Shown here one piece after another: positions 34,160 through 44,933 of a stretch of 64,000 nt of DNA. The notes beneath the pieces were generated by a model. It worked only from the letters and a program-made list of their open reading frames with translations. It searched no databases and was not told the DNA's origin. Numbering within the stretch: position 1 is the stretch's first letter; each line of letters opens with the position of its first letter. Source of the stretch: Streptacidiphilus anmyonensis (GTDB lineage Bacteria; Actinomycetota; Actinomycetes; Streptomycetales; Streptomycetaceae). The position numbers and the translations under genes were made by a program. The stretch is taken from positions 1 through 64,000 of the forward strand of contig NZ_BBPQ01000007.1 of NCBI RefSeq assembly GCF_000787855.1, given 5' to 3'.

Positions 34160-35506
34160 TCAGCCGGTCGTGAAGCCCTGCTGGCTGCCGTACCTGAGCG
34201 AGGCGTCCTGCCAGTTCTTCAGCCCCTGGGCCAGCGTGGTGCTGGAGACGTACGCCTTGCCGACGTTGTCGTTGAAGATCGAGTTGGCGTAGACCTGGAA
34301 GGGCAGGTACTGCCAGCCCTTGACGACGTTCTTCGCCGACTGGGCGAAGATCTGGTTGGCCTGCTGGCCGCCGAAGTAGGGGAAGGCGGTGTTCAGGAAG
34401 GCGGGGGAGTTCAGGTCCGCGGTGGTGGCCGGGAACGCGCCGCCCTTGATGCGGTCCTGGACGCCGGGGCCGGCGTCGGCGAACTTGAGGAAGGCGTAGG
34501 CCAGGTCCTGGTTCGCGCTGGCCTTCATCACCGCCAGCGAGCTGCCGCCGTTCTCCGCGCTGGCGTTCTGACCGGCCTGCCACTGCGGCAGGGGCGCGAC
34601 GCGCCAGTCACCGGAGGCGCCGGGGACGCCGGAGACGAAGTTGGCCGGCATCCAGGCGCCGGTGGCCAGGGTGGCGATGGTGCCGTCGCCGAGGCCCTTG
34701 TACCACTGGTCGCTCCAGGAGTTGATCGGCGCGACGAGCTTGCCGGAGACCAACTGCTGCCAGGTGGAGGTGAACGCGGTGCTGCCGGCGTCGGAGAAGT
34801 CGACGGACACCTTCGTGCCGTCCACCTTGTACGGGTGGCCGCCGGCCTGCCAGATCAGGGAGGTGGTGAAGCCCGCGTCGCCGGTGTCGTTGGTGATGTA
34901 GGCGTTGGGGTTCGCCGCGTGCAGCTTCCTGGCGTCGTCGAGGTACTCTGCCCAGGTGCTGGGGACCGTCAGCTTGTACTGGTCGAAGACCTTCTTGTTG
35001 TAGAACAGCGCCATGGGACCGGAGTCCATCGGCAGCGCGTACACGCCGCCGGCGATGTCGACGGAGCTCCACGGGCCGGGCGAGAAGGTCCCGTTCAGCG
35101 AGGCCGCGCCGAACTGCGTCAGGTCCTGCACGGACTTGCCGAGCGCGAACTGCCCGAGCGCGTAGTACTCGATCTGCGCCACGTCCGGTCCGCCGCTGCC
35201 CGCGGAGACGGCGTTCTGCAGCGCGGTGTACTGCTTGTCGCCGGTGCCCGCGTTCACGAGGTTGACGTGCACCTTGGGGTACTTGGCCTCGAAGTCGGTG
35301 ACGACCTGCTTGAGGGTCGGCTCCCAGGCCCAGACGGTGATGGTGCCGCCCTTGGCGAGGGCCGCCTGGACCGCGGAGGCCCCGGCCGAGGCGTCGCCGG
35401 ACCCGGAGGCGGCGGTGGAGCCGGAGGAGGAGCAGGCGGTCAGGCTCAGGGCGGCGGCGCACAGCAGCCCGAGACCTCTGACGACGCGGCGTGCGGGGAC
35501 GTGCAT
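34160..35506 (-). CDS. Extracellular sugar-binding lipoprotein
   Basis: 448 residues from ATG 35506, preferred over GTG 35515 because the ACGGAG ribosome binding site overlaps the GTG and lies 8 nt from the ATG. The signal peptide ends in lipobox LTAC (Cys25 from this start). Family-1 solute-binding features: TVWAWEPTLKQVVTDFEAKYPKVHVNLVNAGTG and the repeated aromatic-rich face. Likely ligand: galacto-oligosaccharides, judged from the GH42 and GH30 neighbours. Confidence 0.9.
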   Translation of the reverse strand: MHVPARRVVRGLGLLCAAALSLTACSSSGSTAASGSGDASAGASAVQAALAKGGTITVWAWEPTLKQVVTDFEAKYPKVHVNLVNAGTGDKQYTALQNAVSAGSGGPDVAQIEYYALGQFALGKSVQDLTQFGAASLNGTFSPGPWSSVDIAGGVYALPMDSGPMALFYNKKVFDQYKLTVPSTWAEYLDDARKLHAANPNAYITNDTGDAGFTTSLIWQAGGHPYKVDGTKVSVDFSDAGSTAFTSTWQQLVSGKLVAPINSWSDQWYKGLGDGTIATLATGAWMPANFVSGVPGASGDWRVAPLPQWQAGQNASAENGGSSLAVMKASANQDLAYAFLKFADAGPGVQDRIKGGAFPATTADLNSPAFLNTAFPYFGGQQANQIFAQSAKNVVKGWQYLPFQVYANSIFNDNVGKAYVSSTTLAQGLKNWQDASLRYGSQQGFTTG

Positions 35507-35575
35507 GGTGTTCACTCCGTTGTGCTCAGGTGAGGGTGGGTGTGGGGCGAGCAGTGGTGCAGAGCGAGGGGAGGG

Positions 35576-36520
35576 CTACTCCTTGACGCTCCCGGCGGCC
35601 AGCCCTGACTGCCAGTAGCGCTGGAGCAGCAGGAAGGCGGCGACGAGCGGCACGATCGTCAGCAGCGAACCGGTGATGACGAGGTTGAACACGGGCTGTC
35701 CTCCGGCCGTGGCGGCCTGGGCGTTCCAGGCGTTGAGGCCGAGGGTGAGCGGGTACCAGTTCGGGTCCTTGATCATGATCAGCGGCAGGAAGTAGTTGTT
35801 CCAGGTCGCGACCACGGTGAAGAGCAGGACCGTCACGATGCCGGGCGACAGCAGCGGCAGGGCGATGGTGAAGAAGGTGCGCACCTCGCCGGACCCGTCG
35901 ACCCGGGCCGCCTCCAGCAGTTCGGCGGGGACGGCCTCGGAGGCGAAGACCCACATCAGGTAGAGGCCGAACGGCGAGACCAGGGAGGGGATGATCACCG
36001 CCCAGGGCGTGTTGGTCAGCCCCATCGTGCTGAACATCAGGAAGGTCGGCACCGCGAGGGCGGTGGCGGGCACGGCGACGGCGCCGATGACGACGGCGAA
36101 GACCGTCTTCTTGCCGCGGAAGTCGAACTTGGCCAGCCCGTAGCCGGCCAGCACCGCGAGCAGCGTCGCCCCGCCCGCGCCGAGGACGACGTAGAGGAGG
36201 GTGTTGAGCAGCCAGCGCAGGAAGACGTGGTGGTCGTAGGTCAGGGTCTGGGAGATGTTGTCCCACAGGGCGAACCTGCCGCTGAACCACAGGCCGGGGG
36301 AGCCGAGCAGGTTCGCCTGGGTCTTGGTGGCGCTGACGACCAGCCAGGCCAGCGGCACCAGCGTGTAGAGCACGATCAGGCTCGACAGCGCCGTCAGGGT
36401 CCTGCTGCGGCGCGGCCTGTCGACCGAGTACGCGCGGCGCGGCCGCGAGGAGGCCGTCCGCAGGCGCGGGGAGCGGCCGGGGCCGGAGGTCTTCGTCGGA
36501 GCGGGCGTCGTGGCGGTCAT
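35576..36520 (-). CDS. Carbohydrate ABC permease, MalG family
   Basis: 314 residues from ATG 36520 (GGAGG inside the end of the upstream gene). Six membrane segments after a basic, Arg/Ser-rich N-terminus; EAA loop AVPAELLEAARVDGSGEVRTFFTIALPLLSPG. Starts 3 bp after the MalF-type stop, hence coupled. Ends with a typical QSGLAAGSVKE tail. No ATPase is encoded nearby, so MsiK is the likely energiser. Confidence 0.92.
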   Translation of the reverse strand: MTATTPAPTKTSGPGRSPRLRTASSRPRRAYSVDRPRRSRTLTALSSLIVLYTLVPLAWLVVSATKTQANLLGSPGLWFSGRFALWDNISQTLTYDHHVFLRWLLNTLLYVVLGAGGATLLAVLAGYGLAKFDFRGKKTVFAVVIGAVAVPATALAVPTFLMFSTMGLTNTPWAVIIPSLVSPFGLYLMWVFASEAVPAELLEAARVDGSGEVRTFFTIALPLLSPGIVTVLLFTVVATWNNYFLPLIMIKDPNWYPLTLGLNAWNAQAATAGGQPVFNLVITGSLLTIVPLVAAFLLLQRYWQSGLAAGSVKE

Positions 36521-36523
36521 CGC

Positions 36524-37429
36524 TCACGCCTCCTTTCGCATGCCGCGCAGCTGGAAGGCGTAGGCGACGATCATGGTGAGGACGCCCATGATGATCGCGA
36601 CCGTGGCGGCGTAGTCCTCCTGCTGGCCGGAGAAGGCCAGCGAGTAGGTGTAGAGGTTCGGGGTGTACGAGGTGGTCACGGAGTCCGGCACCAGCGGCCG
36701 CAGGATGCTCGGCTCGTTGAACAGCTGGAAGCTGCCGATGATCGAGAAGATCGTGGCGATCACGACCGCGCCGCGGATCGCGGGCAGCTTGACGGCGGCG
36801 ACGATCCGCCACTGCCCGGCGCCGTCGATCGCCGCCGCCTCGTAGAGGGAGTGCGGGATCACGCGCAGCGCGGAGTAGAAGATCAGCATGTTGTAGCCGA
36901 TGAACTCCCAGGTCACGATGTTGCCGATGCTGGCGAGGATCAGGTGCGGGGAGAGCGGGTCGGGCAGGGTGACGCCGAAGGCGTGGTTCAGGTCGGCGAC
37001 CAGACCGAAGCGCGTGCCGTACATGAAGCCCCACATCAGCGTCGCCACGACGGCCGGGACGGCGTAGGGCAGGAAGACCGTGATCCGGAAGAAGTCCCGC
37101 CCGTAGAGCCGGCCGCTGTCCAGGGCGAGCGCCACCAGCAGGGCGATGCCGAGCATCACGGGCACCTGCACGGCGAGGAAGAGCGCGACCCGGCCGAGAC
37201 CGTCCCAGAACTGCGGATCGGCGATCGCCTGCCGGTAGTTGGCGATCCCGACGAAGGTGGTGCCGCCGATCAGCCGGTCCTGGAACAGGCTGAGGTAGAT
37301 CGAGTAGGCGATCGGCGCCAGGAAGACCAGGGCGAACACGGCCAGGAACGGCGCGGTGAACCCGAACCCGGCCCAGCCGCGCGCGGAGCGCCTGGGTCGT
37401 GAACGGGCGGGTGGGTCGGCAACCGTCAT
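36524..37429 (-). CDS. Sugar ABC permease, MalF family
   Basis: 301 residues from ATG 37429 (AAGGGA upstream). Six membrane segments; EAA loop VIPHSLYEAAAIDGAGQWRIVAAVKLPAI. First gene of the minus-strand galactan operon; its upstream region carries two LacI-type palindromes. Confidence 0.92.
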   Translation of the reverse strand: MTVADPPARSRPRRSARGWAGFGFTAPFLAVFALVFLAPIAYSIYLSLFQDRLIGGTTFVGIANYRQAIADPQFWDGLGRVALFLAVQVPVMLGIALLVALALDSGRLYGRDFFRITVFLPYAVPAVVATLMWGFMYGTRFGLVADLNHAFGVTLPDPLSPHLILASIGNIVTWEFIGYNMLIFYSALRVIPHSLYEAAAIDGAGQWRIVAAVKLPAIRGAVVIATIFSIIGSFQLFNEPSILRPLVPDSVTTSYTPNLYTYSLAFSGQQEDYAATVAIIMGVLTMIVAYAFQLRGMRKEA

Positions 37430-37477
37430 GTGGCTATCCCTTGTTCCTCGGTGCTGCGGTCCCTCGATGTTGCGGAG

Positions 37478-37495
37478 GATGGTTGCGCAAACATC
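37478..37495. promoter_or_regulatory. LacI-type operator 1
   Basis: GATGGTTGCGCAAACATC, one base off the perfect GATGTTTGCGCAAACATC palindrome; CG-centred as LacI-family sites are. It is 49 bp upstream of the permease operon start. Confidence 0.8.
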
Positions 37496-37522
37496 ACCCT
37501 GCTGGCAAGCCCCTCGGAGCTG

Positions 37523-37540
37523 GATGTTTGCGTAAACATC
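37523..37540. promoter_or_regulatory. LacI-type operator 2
   Basis: GATGTTTGCGTAAACATC, symmetric 7-bp arms. 28 bp from operator 1, in the divergent region between the permease operon and lacI. Confidence 0.82.
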
Positions 37541-37645
37541 ACGTAGGGTGATGCTGACATCGGGGGTCGAAGGCCGTCAAGGGACGGCTCGGATCGTGTT
37601 TGATCTGAGGCTGGGCACGGCTCGGACGAACGCAGGAGGATGCTC

Positions 37646-38686
37646 GTGAAGGACAACGCCGTAGGGGTGGCCCCGCCCGCGCGACGGCGCCGCGGCGCCT
37701 CGATGGCGGACGTCGCCCGTGTCGCGGGGGTCTCCGCGCAGACGGTCTCCCGGGTCTCCAATGGCAGTCCGGACGTCGTCGAGGAGACCCGCGCCCGGGT
37801 CCTGGCCGCCATGAAGGAGCTCGGCTACCGGCCCAACAGCGCCGCCCGGGCGCTCAAGCACGGCGAGTTCCGCACGCTCGGCGTCATCCTGTTCAACCTC
37901 TCCTCCACCGGCAACGTCCGCACCCTGGAGGCCATCGCCGAGTCCGCGGCCCTGGAGGGCTACGCGATCACCCTGCTGCCGGCCGTCCCCACGCAGACGG
38001 GCGTGAACGGGGCGTTCACCCGGCTCGGCGAGCTCGCGGTCGACGGCGTCATCGTCATCATGGAGGTCCACCTGCTGGACTCCGCCACCCTCTCGCTGCC
38101 CCCGCACGTCCAGGTCGTCGTGGTCGACTCCGACGCGGGCGACCGCTACGCCGTCGTCGACACCGACCAGCGCGGCGGGGCCCGCGCCGCCGTGGAGCAC
38201 CTGCTCGAACTCGGCCACCGCACCGTGTGGCACCTGGCCGGCCCGCCGGACTCCTTCGCCGCGCAGCGCCGTACGGACGCCTGGCTCGCGGTGCTCAGGG
38301 AGGCCGGACGCACGGTCCCGCCGCTGCTCTTCGGCGACTGGTCGGCCGAGTCCGGCTACATGGCCGGCCGACTCGTCCCCGAGGACTGCACCGCGGTGTT
38401 CGCGGCGAACGACCAGATGGCCCTCGGACTGCTGCGCGCCCTGCACGAGCGCGGACGGCGCGTGCCGGAGGACGTCAGCGTGGTGGGCTTCGACGACATC
38501 TCCGAGGCCGCGTCCTTCATCCCGCCGCTGACGACCGTGCACCAGGACTTCGGCGAGGTGGGCCGCCGCTGCGTCGAGGGCGTGCTGCGGCAGATCCGCC
38601 ACCAGTCCGCCGAGCACGGCACCGCACTGGTCCCCACCACGCTGGTGCGGCGGGCCAGCACCGCCCCGCCGCGTCAGCCGCGGTGA
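37646..38686 (+). CDS. LacI-family regulator of galactan use
   Basis: 346 residues. I chose GTG 37646 because AGGAGG (37634-37639) is 6 nt away; the ATG at 37640 touches that site. The N-terminal helix-turn-helix reads SMADVARVAGVSAQTVSRVSNGSPDVVEETRARVLAAMKELGYRPN, followed by a periplasmic-binding-like effector domain ending in PTTLVRRAS. It probably represses the divergent transporter/GH42 operon and the downstream GH30 gene through the three GATGTTTGCGCAAACATC-like sites, and is released by galactose or a galacto-oligosaccharide. Confidence 0.92.
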   Translation: MKDNAVGVAPPARRRRGASMADVARVAGVSAQTVSRVSNGSPDVVEETRARVLAAMKELGYRPNSAARALKHGEFRTLGVILFNLSSTGNVRTLEAIAESAALEGYAITLLPAVPTQTGVNGAFTRLGELAVDGVIVIMEVHLLDSATLSLPPHVQVVVVDSDAGDRYAVVDTDQRGGARAAVEHLLELGHRTVWHLAGPPDSFAAQRRTDAWLAVLREAGRTVPPLLFGDWSAESGYMAGRLVPEDCTAVFAANDQMALGLLRALHERGRRVPEDVSVVGFDDISEAASFIPPLTTVHQDFGEVGRRCVEGVLRQIRHQSAEHGTALVPTTLVRRASTAPPRQPR

Positions 38687-38700
38687 CCTTTCGTCACCGC

Positions 38701-38760
38701 TGAGGCTCCCGGCCGCTGAAGGGCGCGGCCGCTGAGGCGCGCGGCCGTTGAGGCGGCGGC
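38701..38760. repeat. 16-bp tandem repeats each starting with TGA
   Basis: TGA recurs at 38701, 38717, 38733 and 38749, exactly 16 bp apart, each in a variant of tgaggcgcgcggccgc. The array starts 15 bp after the lacI stop codon. Confidence 0.85.
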
Positions 38761-38835
38761 GGTGATCGGGGCCGGTCGCCGCCAAGGGCCTTGACTTCCT
38801 GCCGACAAGGGCACCACACTCGCTGCCCAGCCCGC

Positions 38836-38853
38836 CGTGTTTGCGCAAACATC
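38836..38853. promoter_or_regulatory. LacI-type operator 3
   Basis: CGTGTTTGCGCAAACATC, two bases off the consensus, 160 bp upstream of the GH30 start. It links the secreted glycanase to the same regulator. Confidence 0.8.
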
Positions 38854-38910
38854 GTCTCGTGCGGGCCGCGTCGACGAGCGGTCAACTCGTGGGCGCTCCA
38901 TGTCATGTGA

Positions 38911-40985
<2,075 letters not shown>

Positions 40986-41004
40986 CTCAACTGTGCGGCG
41001 GTGA

Positions 41005-41048
41005 CGCCCGGTTCCGGCGGGCCCCTGACGGCTCGTCGGAACCGGGCG
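41005..41048. terminator. 12-bp perfect hairpin, bidirectional terminator
   Basis: CGCCCGGTTCCG (41005-41016) pairs with CGGAACCGGGCG (41037-41048), 20-nt loop, between convergent genes ending at 40935 and 41061. Confidence 0.75.
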
Positions 41049-41060
41049 CGTCCCGCCCGC

Positions 41061-42092
41061 TCAGGCCACGGGCGAGCCCGCGCAAGCGGGCCGGGACTCC
41101 TCCGGGCGCCCGTCCGGCGCCGGTTCGGGGGCGGACCCGACCGGATGGGCCGGGCCCTGCCCGGCCGCCGCGACCGGACGCCGCCGGAGTCGGGAAAGCC
41201 GCGAAAGCCGCGGCGGTCGGGCCTCGCTGACGAAGACGCCGAGGACGATGAGTGCCGCGCCGAGGATCGCCGGGCCGGGGAGGCGGTCGCCGGCCAGGCG
41301 GCCGACGAGGCCGCCCCAGACGGGCTCACCGGAGTAGATCACCGTCGCCCGCATCGGAGGCACGGACTGCTGCGCCCAGTTCATGGTCAGCTGGATGATC
41401 GCGCTGGCCGAGCCCAGCCCCACGGCGGCGGTGAGCCAGACCCAGGAGAAGGCCGGGACCGACTCGCCGGTCGCGGGCATGGCGAGGAAGCACAGGATGC
41501 TCGCGGTGAGCAGTTGCACGACGGTGGCCCGGCGCAGGTCCACCCGCCCGGCGAACCGGCTGATCAGTACGATCTCGGCCGCGCCGGCCACCGCCGAGCC
41601 CAGCGTGGCCAGTTCGCCCGTGCCCAGGGCCGTGCCGCCGGCCCCCGGGCCGGCCAGGAGGACGAGCCCGGCGGCGGCGCAGGCGATGCCGAGCAGACCC
41701 GCGGGCTTGGGCGGCTTGCGCAGGATCAGCCACTGGAAGAGGGGCACCAGGGGGACGTAGAGCGCCGTGATGAAGGCGACCGTGCTGCTGCTGACGGTCT
41801 GCAGCCCGTAGGTCTGGAGTGCGTAGCCGAGGGCGATGGTCACGCCGACGCACACCCCGGCCACCAGGTCCCGCCGGGTCGTCCCCCGCAACGTCTTCCG
41901 GAAGACCAGTAGGCTGAGCAGCCCGGCGGTGGCGAAACGGAAGCCGACGAAGAAGAGAGGACCGCTGTGGCGCATGGCGGTGTGCACGATCAGGAAGGTC
42001 GTGCCCCAGAACATGGTGATGGCGACCAGAGCCAGGTCGTGGCGGCCCAGGCCCAGGAGGCGGCCGCTGCGGAGCGCGCGGGAGTGCAGCAT
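41061..42092 (-). CDS. EamA/DMT-family transporter
   Basis: 343 residues from ATG 42092. Ten membrane segments in two EamA halves (FWGTTFLIVHTAMRHSGPLFFVGFRFA; SSTVAFITALYVPLVPLFQW; MRATVIYSGEPVWGGLVGRLAGDRLPGP). The group exports amino acids or other metabolites. The Arg/Pro/Ala-rich cytoplasmic tail is about 50 residues. I prefer ATG 42092 to 42104 because a -10-like TATGCT lies 7 nt before it, so the message would be leaderless. Confidence 0.87.
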   Translation of the reverse strand: MLHSRALRSGRLLGLGRHDLALVAITMFWGTTFLIVHTAMRHSGPLFFVGFRFATAGLLSLLVFRKTLRGTTRRDLVAGVCVGVTIALGYALQTYGLQTVSSSTVAFITALYVPLVPLFQWLILRKPPKPAGLLGIACAAAGLVLLAGPGAGGTALGTGELATLGSAVAGAAEIVLISRFAGRVDLRRATVVQLLTASILCFLAMPATGESVPAFSWVWLTAAVGLGSASAIIQLTMNWAQQSVPPMRATVIYSGEPVWGGLVGRLAGDRLPGPAILGAALIVLGVFVSEARPPRLSRLSRLRRRPVAAAGQGPAHPVGSAPEPAPDGRPEESRPACAGSPVA

Positions 42093-42130
42093 AGTGCACA
42101 GCATAAGGGCAACATAGTGCGCAGTGGCAA
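42093..42130. promoter_or_regulatory. Compact divergent EamA/XRE promoter
   Basis: For EamA (minus strand): TTGCCA at 42130-42125 and TATGCT at 42105-42100, spacing 19, with 7 nt to ATG. The XRE start GTG 42117 lies within this promoter. Repeated catagtgc/cagcataa words could be the XRE binding site. Confidence 0.55.
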
Positions 42131-42692
42131 GGGTGCCAAGGGCGGCGAGGGGCGCTCCGACGTCCTGGCGTTCGTCGGGGAGAACCTGCGCCGGCTGCGC
42201 CGCGAGGCGGGGATGAGCCAGGCCGCGCTCGCGGAGACGTCGGGGGTCAGTCGCCGGATGATCGTCAACCTGGAGGGCGGCGACACCAACATCAGCCTCT
42301 CCAGCCTCGACCGTCTGGCCGAGGCGCTCGGGGTGACCTTCGTCGAGGTCGTCAGCGACCCCGCCGCGCAGAGCCGGCGCATCGACGCGGTCGCCTGGCG
42401 CGGTGCCCACCCCGCCAGCGAGGCGGTCCTGCTGGGCAGCGTGCCCGCGCGCAGCGAGGCCCAGTTGTGGCGTTGGACGCTCGGCCCCGGCGACCGCTAC
42501 GTCGCCGAACCCGACCCCGAGGGCTGGCACGAGATGATCGCCGTGACCGAGGGGCGGGTGCTGATCGACCTGGCCGAGGGGCCGGTGGTCGTCGAGACCG
42601 GCGGCTACGCCATCTACAGCAGCGCCCAGAGCTACGCCTACGCCAACGTCGGCGACGGCGTCGCCCGGTTCGTGCGCACGGCGGTCATGTGA
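42117..42692 (+). CDS. XRE-family regulator with cupin domain
   Basis: 191 residues from GTG 42117, with no ribosome binding site, so probably leaderless or nearly so. Helix-turn-helix LRRLRREAGMSQAALAETSGVSRRMIVNLEGGDTNISLSSLDRLAEALG, then a cupin (about 110-190, LWRWTLGPGDRYVAEPDPEGWHEMIAVTEGRVLIDL). This class senses a small molecule with the cupin and controls a neighbouring exporter or catabolic gene; the divergent EamA gene is the obvious target. Confidence 0.88.
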   Translation: MRSGKGAKGGEGRSDVLAFVGENLRRLRREAGMSQAALAETSGVSRRMIVNLEGGDTNISLSSLDRLAEALGVTFVEVVSDPAAQSRRIDAVAWRGAHPASEAVLLGSVPARSEAQLWRWTLGPGDRYVAEPDPEGWHEMIAVTEGRVLIDLAEGPVVVETGGYAIYSSAQSYAYANVGDGVARFVRTAVM

Positions 42693-42708
42693 CCGGCGGC
42701 CGGCAGCC

Positions 42709-43686
42709 TCAGGCGGAGGCCCGGCGGACCAGCAGCGGCCGGGAGATGCTGTCCTGGGTCGAGGGCTTCGCGCCCGCCAGGCCGTCCAGGACCGTCTGCG
42801 CGAGGTCACGGCCCGTCAGCTCGTAGTCGAAACCGACGGTGGTGAGCGGCGGGATGCTGACGGGGGCGGCGGGGATGTCCCCGACGCCGATCACGGCGAT
42901 GTCGTCCGGGGCGCGCAGGCCGCGCAGATGCATCCCGGCGAGCACGGCCATGGCCGTCTCGTCGTTGTACGCGCACACGCCCGTCACCCCCGCGCGGACC
43001 CACTCGTCCACGGCCAGGGCGGCCGGGGCGGGGTCCAGGTCGACGGCCAGCGGCAGGAGTTCGCCGAGACCGCGCTCCGCGCAGGTCATGGCGACCCCGC
43101 GCAGGCGCTCCTGCACCCGCCACTGCGAGGCGTGCTCGGCCGGAAGGGCGTAACCGAGACGGCCGCGTCCCAGGCCGACGAGGTGCTCCGCCTGGAGCCG
43201 CCCGATCTCCTGCAGCTCTGCTCTGGCCTGCTGCCCGGTGCCGAGCACGACCTGCGCGCCCGCGCGGTGCAGCGCCTCGGTCGTCTCCTCGTCGAACGGG
43301 ATGAGACTGATCACGGCCGAGGCGTCCACCGCGGCGCACAGGTCGGGCAGCTGCCGACCGTGCCCCTCCGCGAGGTGCGTGACCAGCGACAGGCCGTGAC
43401 CGGCGAGCGCGGCGGCCAACTGCTCGATGAAGCGGGAGAGGTTCGCGGAGATCGGCAGGCCGGGAAGGGCGAGCAGCACCACGTCGCTGCGCCCGGCTGC
43501 CAGGGACCGCGCGGAGGCGCGCGGACGGTAGTCCAGTCGCTTCGCCGCGTCCAGGACGCGCCGCCGGGTCTCCTCGGGGATCGTCTGCCCGCGCGTGTCG
43601 TTGAGCACGAAGCTGACCGTGGTCTGCGAGACCCCGGCCTCCCGCGCCACGTCGGCGCTGGTGACCCGCCTCGAGGGTGTTCTCAT
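42709..43686 (-). CDS. LacI-family transcriptional regulator
   Basis: 325 residues from ATG 43686 (GGAGGAGG upstream). Helix-turn-helix VTSADVAREAGVSQTTVSFVLNDTRGQTIPEETRRRVLDAAKRLDYRP, then an effector domain ending ISRPLLVRRAS. No transporter or glycosidase lies next to it, so its regulon is elsewhere or autoregulatory. Its end is 16 bp from the XRE gene end, convergent. Confidence 0.9.
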   Translation of the reverse strand: MRTPSRRVTSADVAREAGVSQTTVSFVLNDTRGQTIPEETRRRVLDAAKRLDYRPRASARSLAAGRSDVVLLALPGLPISANLSRFIEQLAAALAGHGLSLVTHLAEGHGRQLPDLCAAVDASAVISLIPFDEETTEALHRAGAQVVLGTGQQARAELQEIGRLQAEHLVGLGRGRLGYALPAEHASQWRVQERLRGVAMTCAERGLGELLPLAVDLDPAPAALAVDEWVRAGVTGVCAYNDETAMAVLAGMHLRGLRAPDDIAVIGVGDIPAAPVSIPPLTTVGFDYELTGRDLAQTVLDGLAGAKPSTQDSISRPLLVRRASA

Positions 43687-43816
43687 CGGCCTCCTCCGTC
43701 GGGGCCCCACTCTAGTGCCGCGACGGGGGTGGCCGGTGGCGGGCAGCGGACCGCCGACTGCCGCGGGAGGTGGCGGACCGTCAGTTCGACGATCCTGCGG
43801 CAGCCGGCGGAGCACG

Positions 43817-44926
43817 TCAGCCGACCAGGAGCTTCGCGCGCAGCTTGGCGATCGTCTGCGGGCGGAGGCCCAGGCCGTGCACGGCGTAGTCGTACATCGA
43901 GCCGTAGCTGGCGCTCACCTGCGCGAAGCCGGCCTGGAGGTAGGAGGCCTGCACCTGGAGCATCGGGGTGTAGACGGCGGCCTCGCCGGCCGGCATCGCC
44001 TTCAACATGCCCTGCACCGCGGGGGAGTCGAAGTAGTAGGTGTTGCTCAGCAGGTAGTCCTGCATGACGGTGTCCTGCGGCACGCCGAGCAGGGTGAGCA
44101 GCACGGCCGTGGCCCAGCCGGTCCGGTCCTTGCCCGCGGTGCAGTGGTAGAGCGCCGCGCCGTGGCCGTCGGCGATGCCGGTCAGCAGCTTGCCGAACGC
44201 GGCGCGGGCGGTGGCGTCGGTGACGAAGTCCTGCTCGATCTGCTGCATGTACTGCTCGGCCGCCGCCGGGCTGGTCAGCGTCGGGGTGAGCGTGACGTCG
44301 GCGAGGACGTTGAGGTTGGTGTAGCCGGCACCGGCCGGCACGACGTCGGGGGCTTGGGCGATCTCGGAGGTCGTCCGCAGGTCGTAGTCGGCGGTCACGC
44401 CGAGGGTGTTCACCACGCCGAGGTCGGCCGGGGTGAGCGAGAGCGCCTGGGAGCGGTACACCGCGCCCATGCGCACCCAGCGGCCGTCGGCCGTGCGGTA
44501 GCCGCCGACGTCGCGCAGGTTCGGGTCGCTGGCCAGGCCGCGGTCGCGGAGGCTCAGCACGAGGGGCCGGCCCGTCGAGGGCACGAGCCGGATCCAGTCG
44601 CCGTGGGCGGCCGTCACGGTGAGCGAGTCGTCGGCGGTGCCGAACCCGACGAAGTGCGGCTGGGCGGTCGCGGTCGAGCCGGCGAAGACGGCCACGCCGA
44701 GACGCTGGTGCGGGGCGGACCAGGTGACCTTCAGGGTTCCCGCGGTGGCGCCCGCGACCACGGTGGCGGAGGCGAACGGGACGGCGCGGTGGTCGGCGCG
44801 GTGCGCGGAGGCGTGCGTGGCCGTCGGGGCGGCCGAGGCCGTCGCGGTGCCGGCTGCGGCGGTCGCGACGAGGGTCGCGGCCGCGAGCACGGCGGCGCTT
44901 CGGGACAGGTGGGATGAGAGGCTCAT
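43817..44926 (-). CDS. Secreted tyrosine-protein phosphatase
   Basis: 369 residues from ATG 44926. Signal peptide about 1-32 (SRSAAVLAAATLVATAAAGTATA). A beta-rich region of about 100 residues precedes the phosphatase, whose domain contains NLRDVGGYRTADGRWVRMGAVYRSQAL and the P-loop YHCTAGKDRTG (Cys nucleophile near residue 255). This is the Tyr-phosphatase-3 family, which includes PtpB-like enzymes active on phosphoproteins and phosphoinositides. It should act outside the cell. Its promoter and operator are clear (see 44934-44962), and no ribosome binding site exists, so the message is leaderless. Confidence 0.9.
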   Translation of the reverse strand: MSLSSHLSRSAAVLAAATLVATAAAGTATASAAPTATHASAHRADHRAVPFASATVVAGATAGTLKVTWSAPHQRLGVAVFAGSTATAQPHFVGFGTADDSLTVTAAHGDWIRLVPSTGRPLVLSLRDRGLASDPNLRDVGGYRTADGRWVRMGAVYRSQALSLTPADLGVVNTLGVTADYDLRTTSEIAQAPDVVPAGAGYTNLNVLADVTLTPTLTSPAAAEQYMQQIEQDFVTDATARAAFGKLLTGIADGHGAALYHCTAGKDRTGWATAVLLTLLGVPQDTVMQDYLLSNTYYFDSPAVQGMLKAMPAGEAAVYTPMLQVQASYLQAGFAQVSASYGSMYDYAVHGLGLRPQTIAKLRAKLLVG

Positions 44927-44933
44927 GGCCGGG

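Noticed and set aside
38701-38760. 16-bp repeats as an iteron-type replication origin
   Set aside because: No rep or dnaA-like gene nearby, GC-rich, and located directly after a stop codon like the other arrays.
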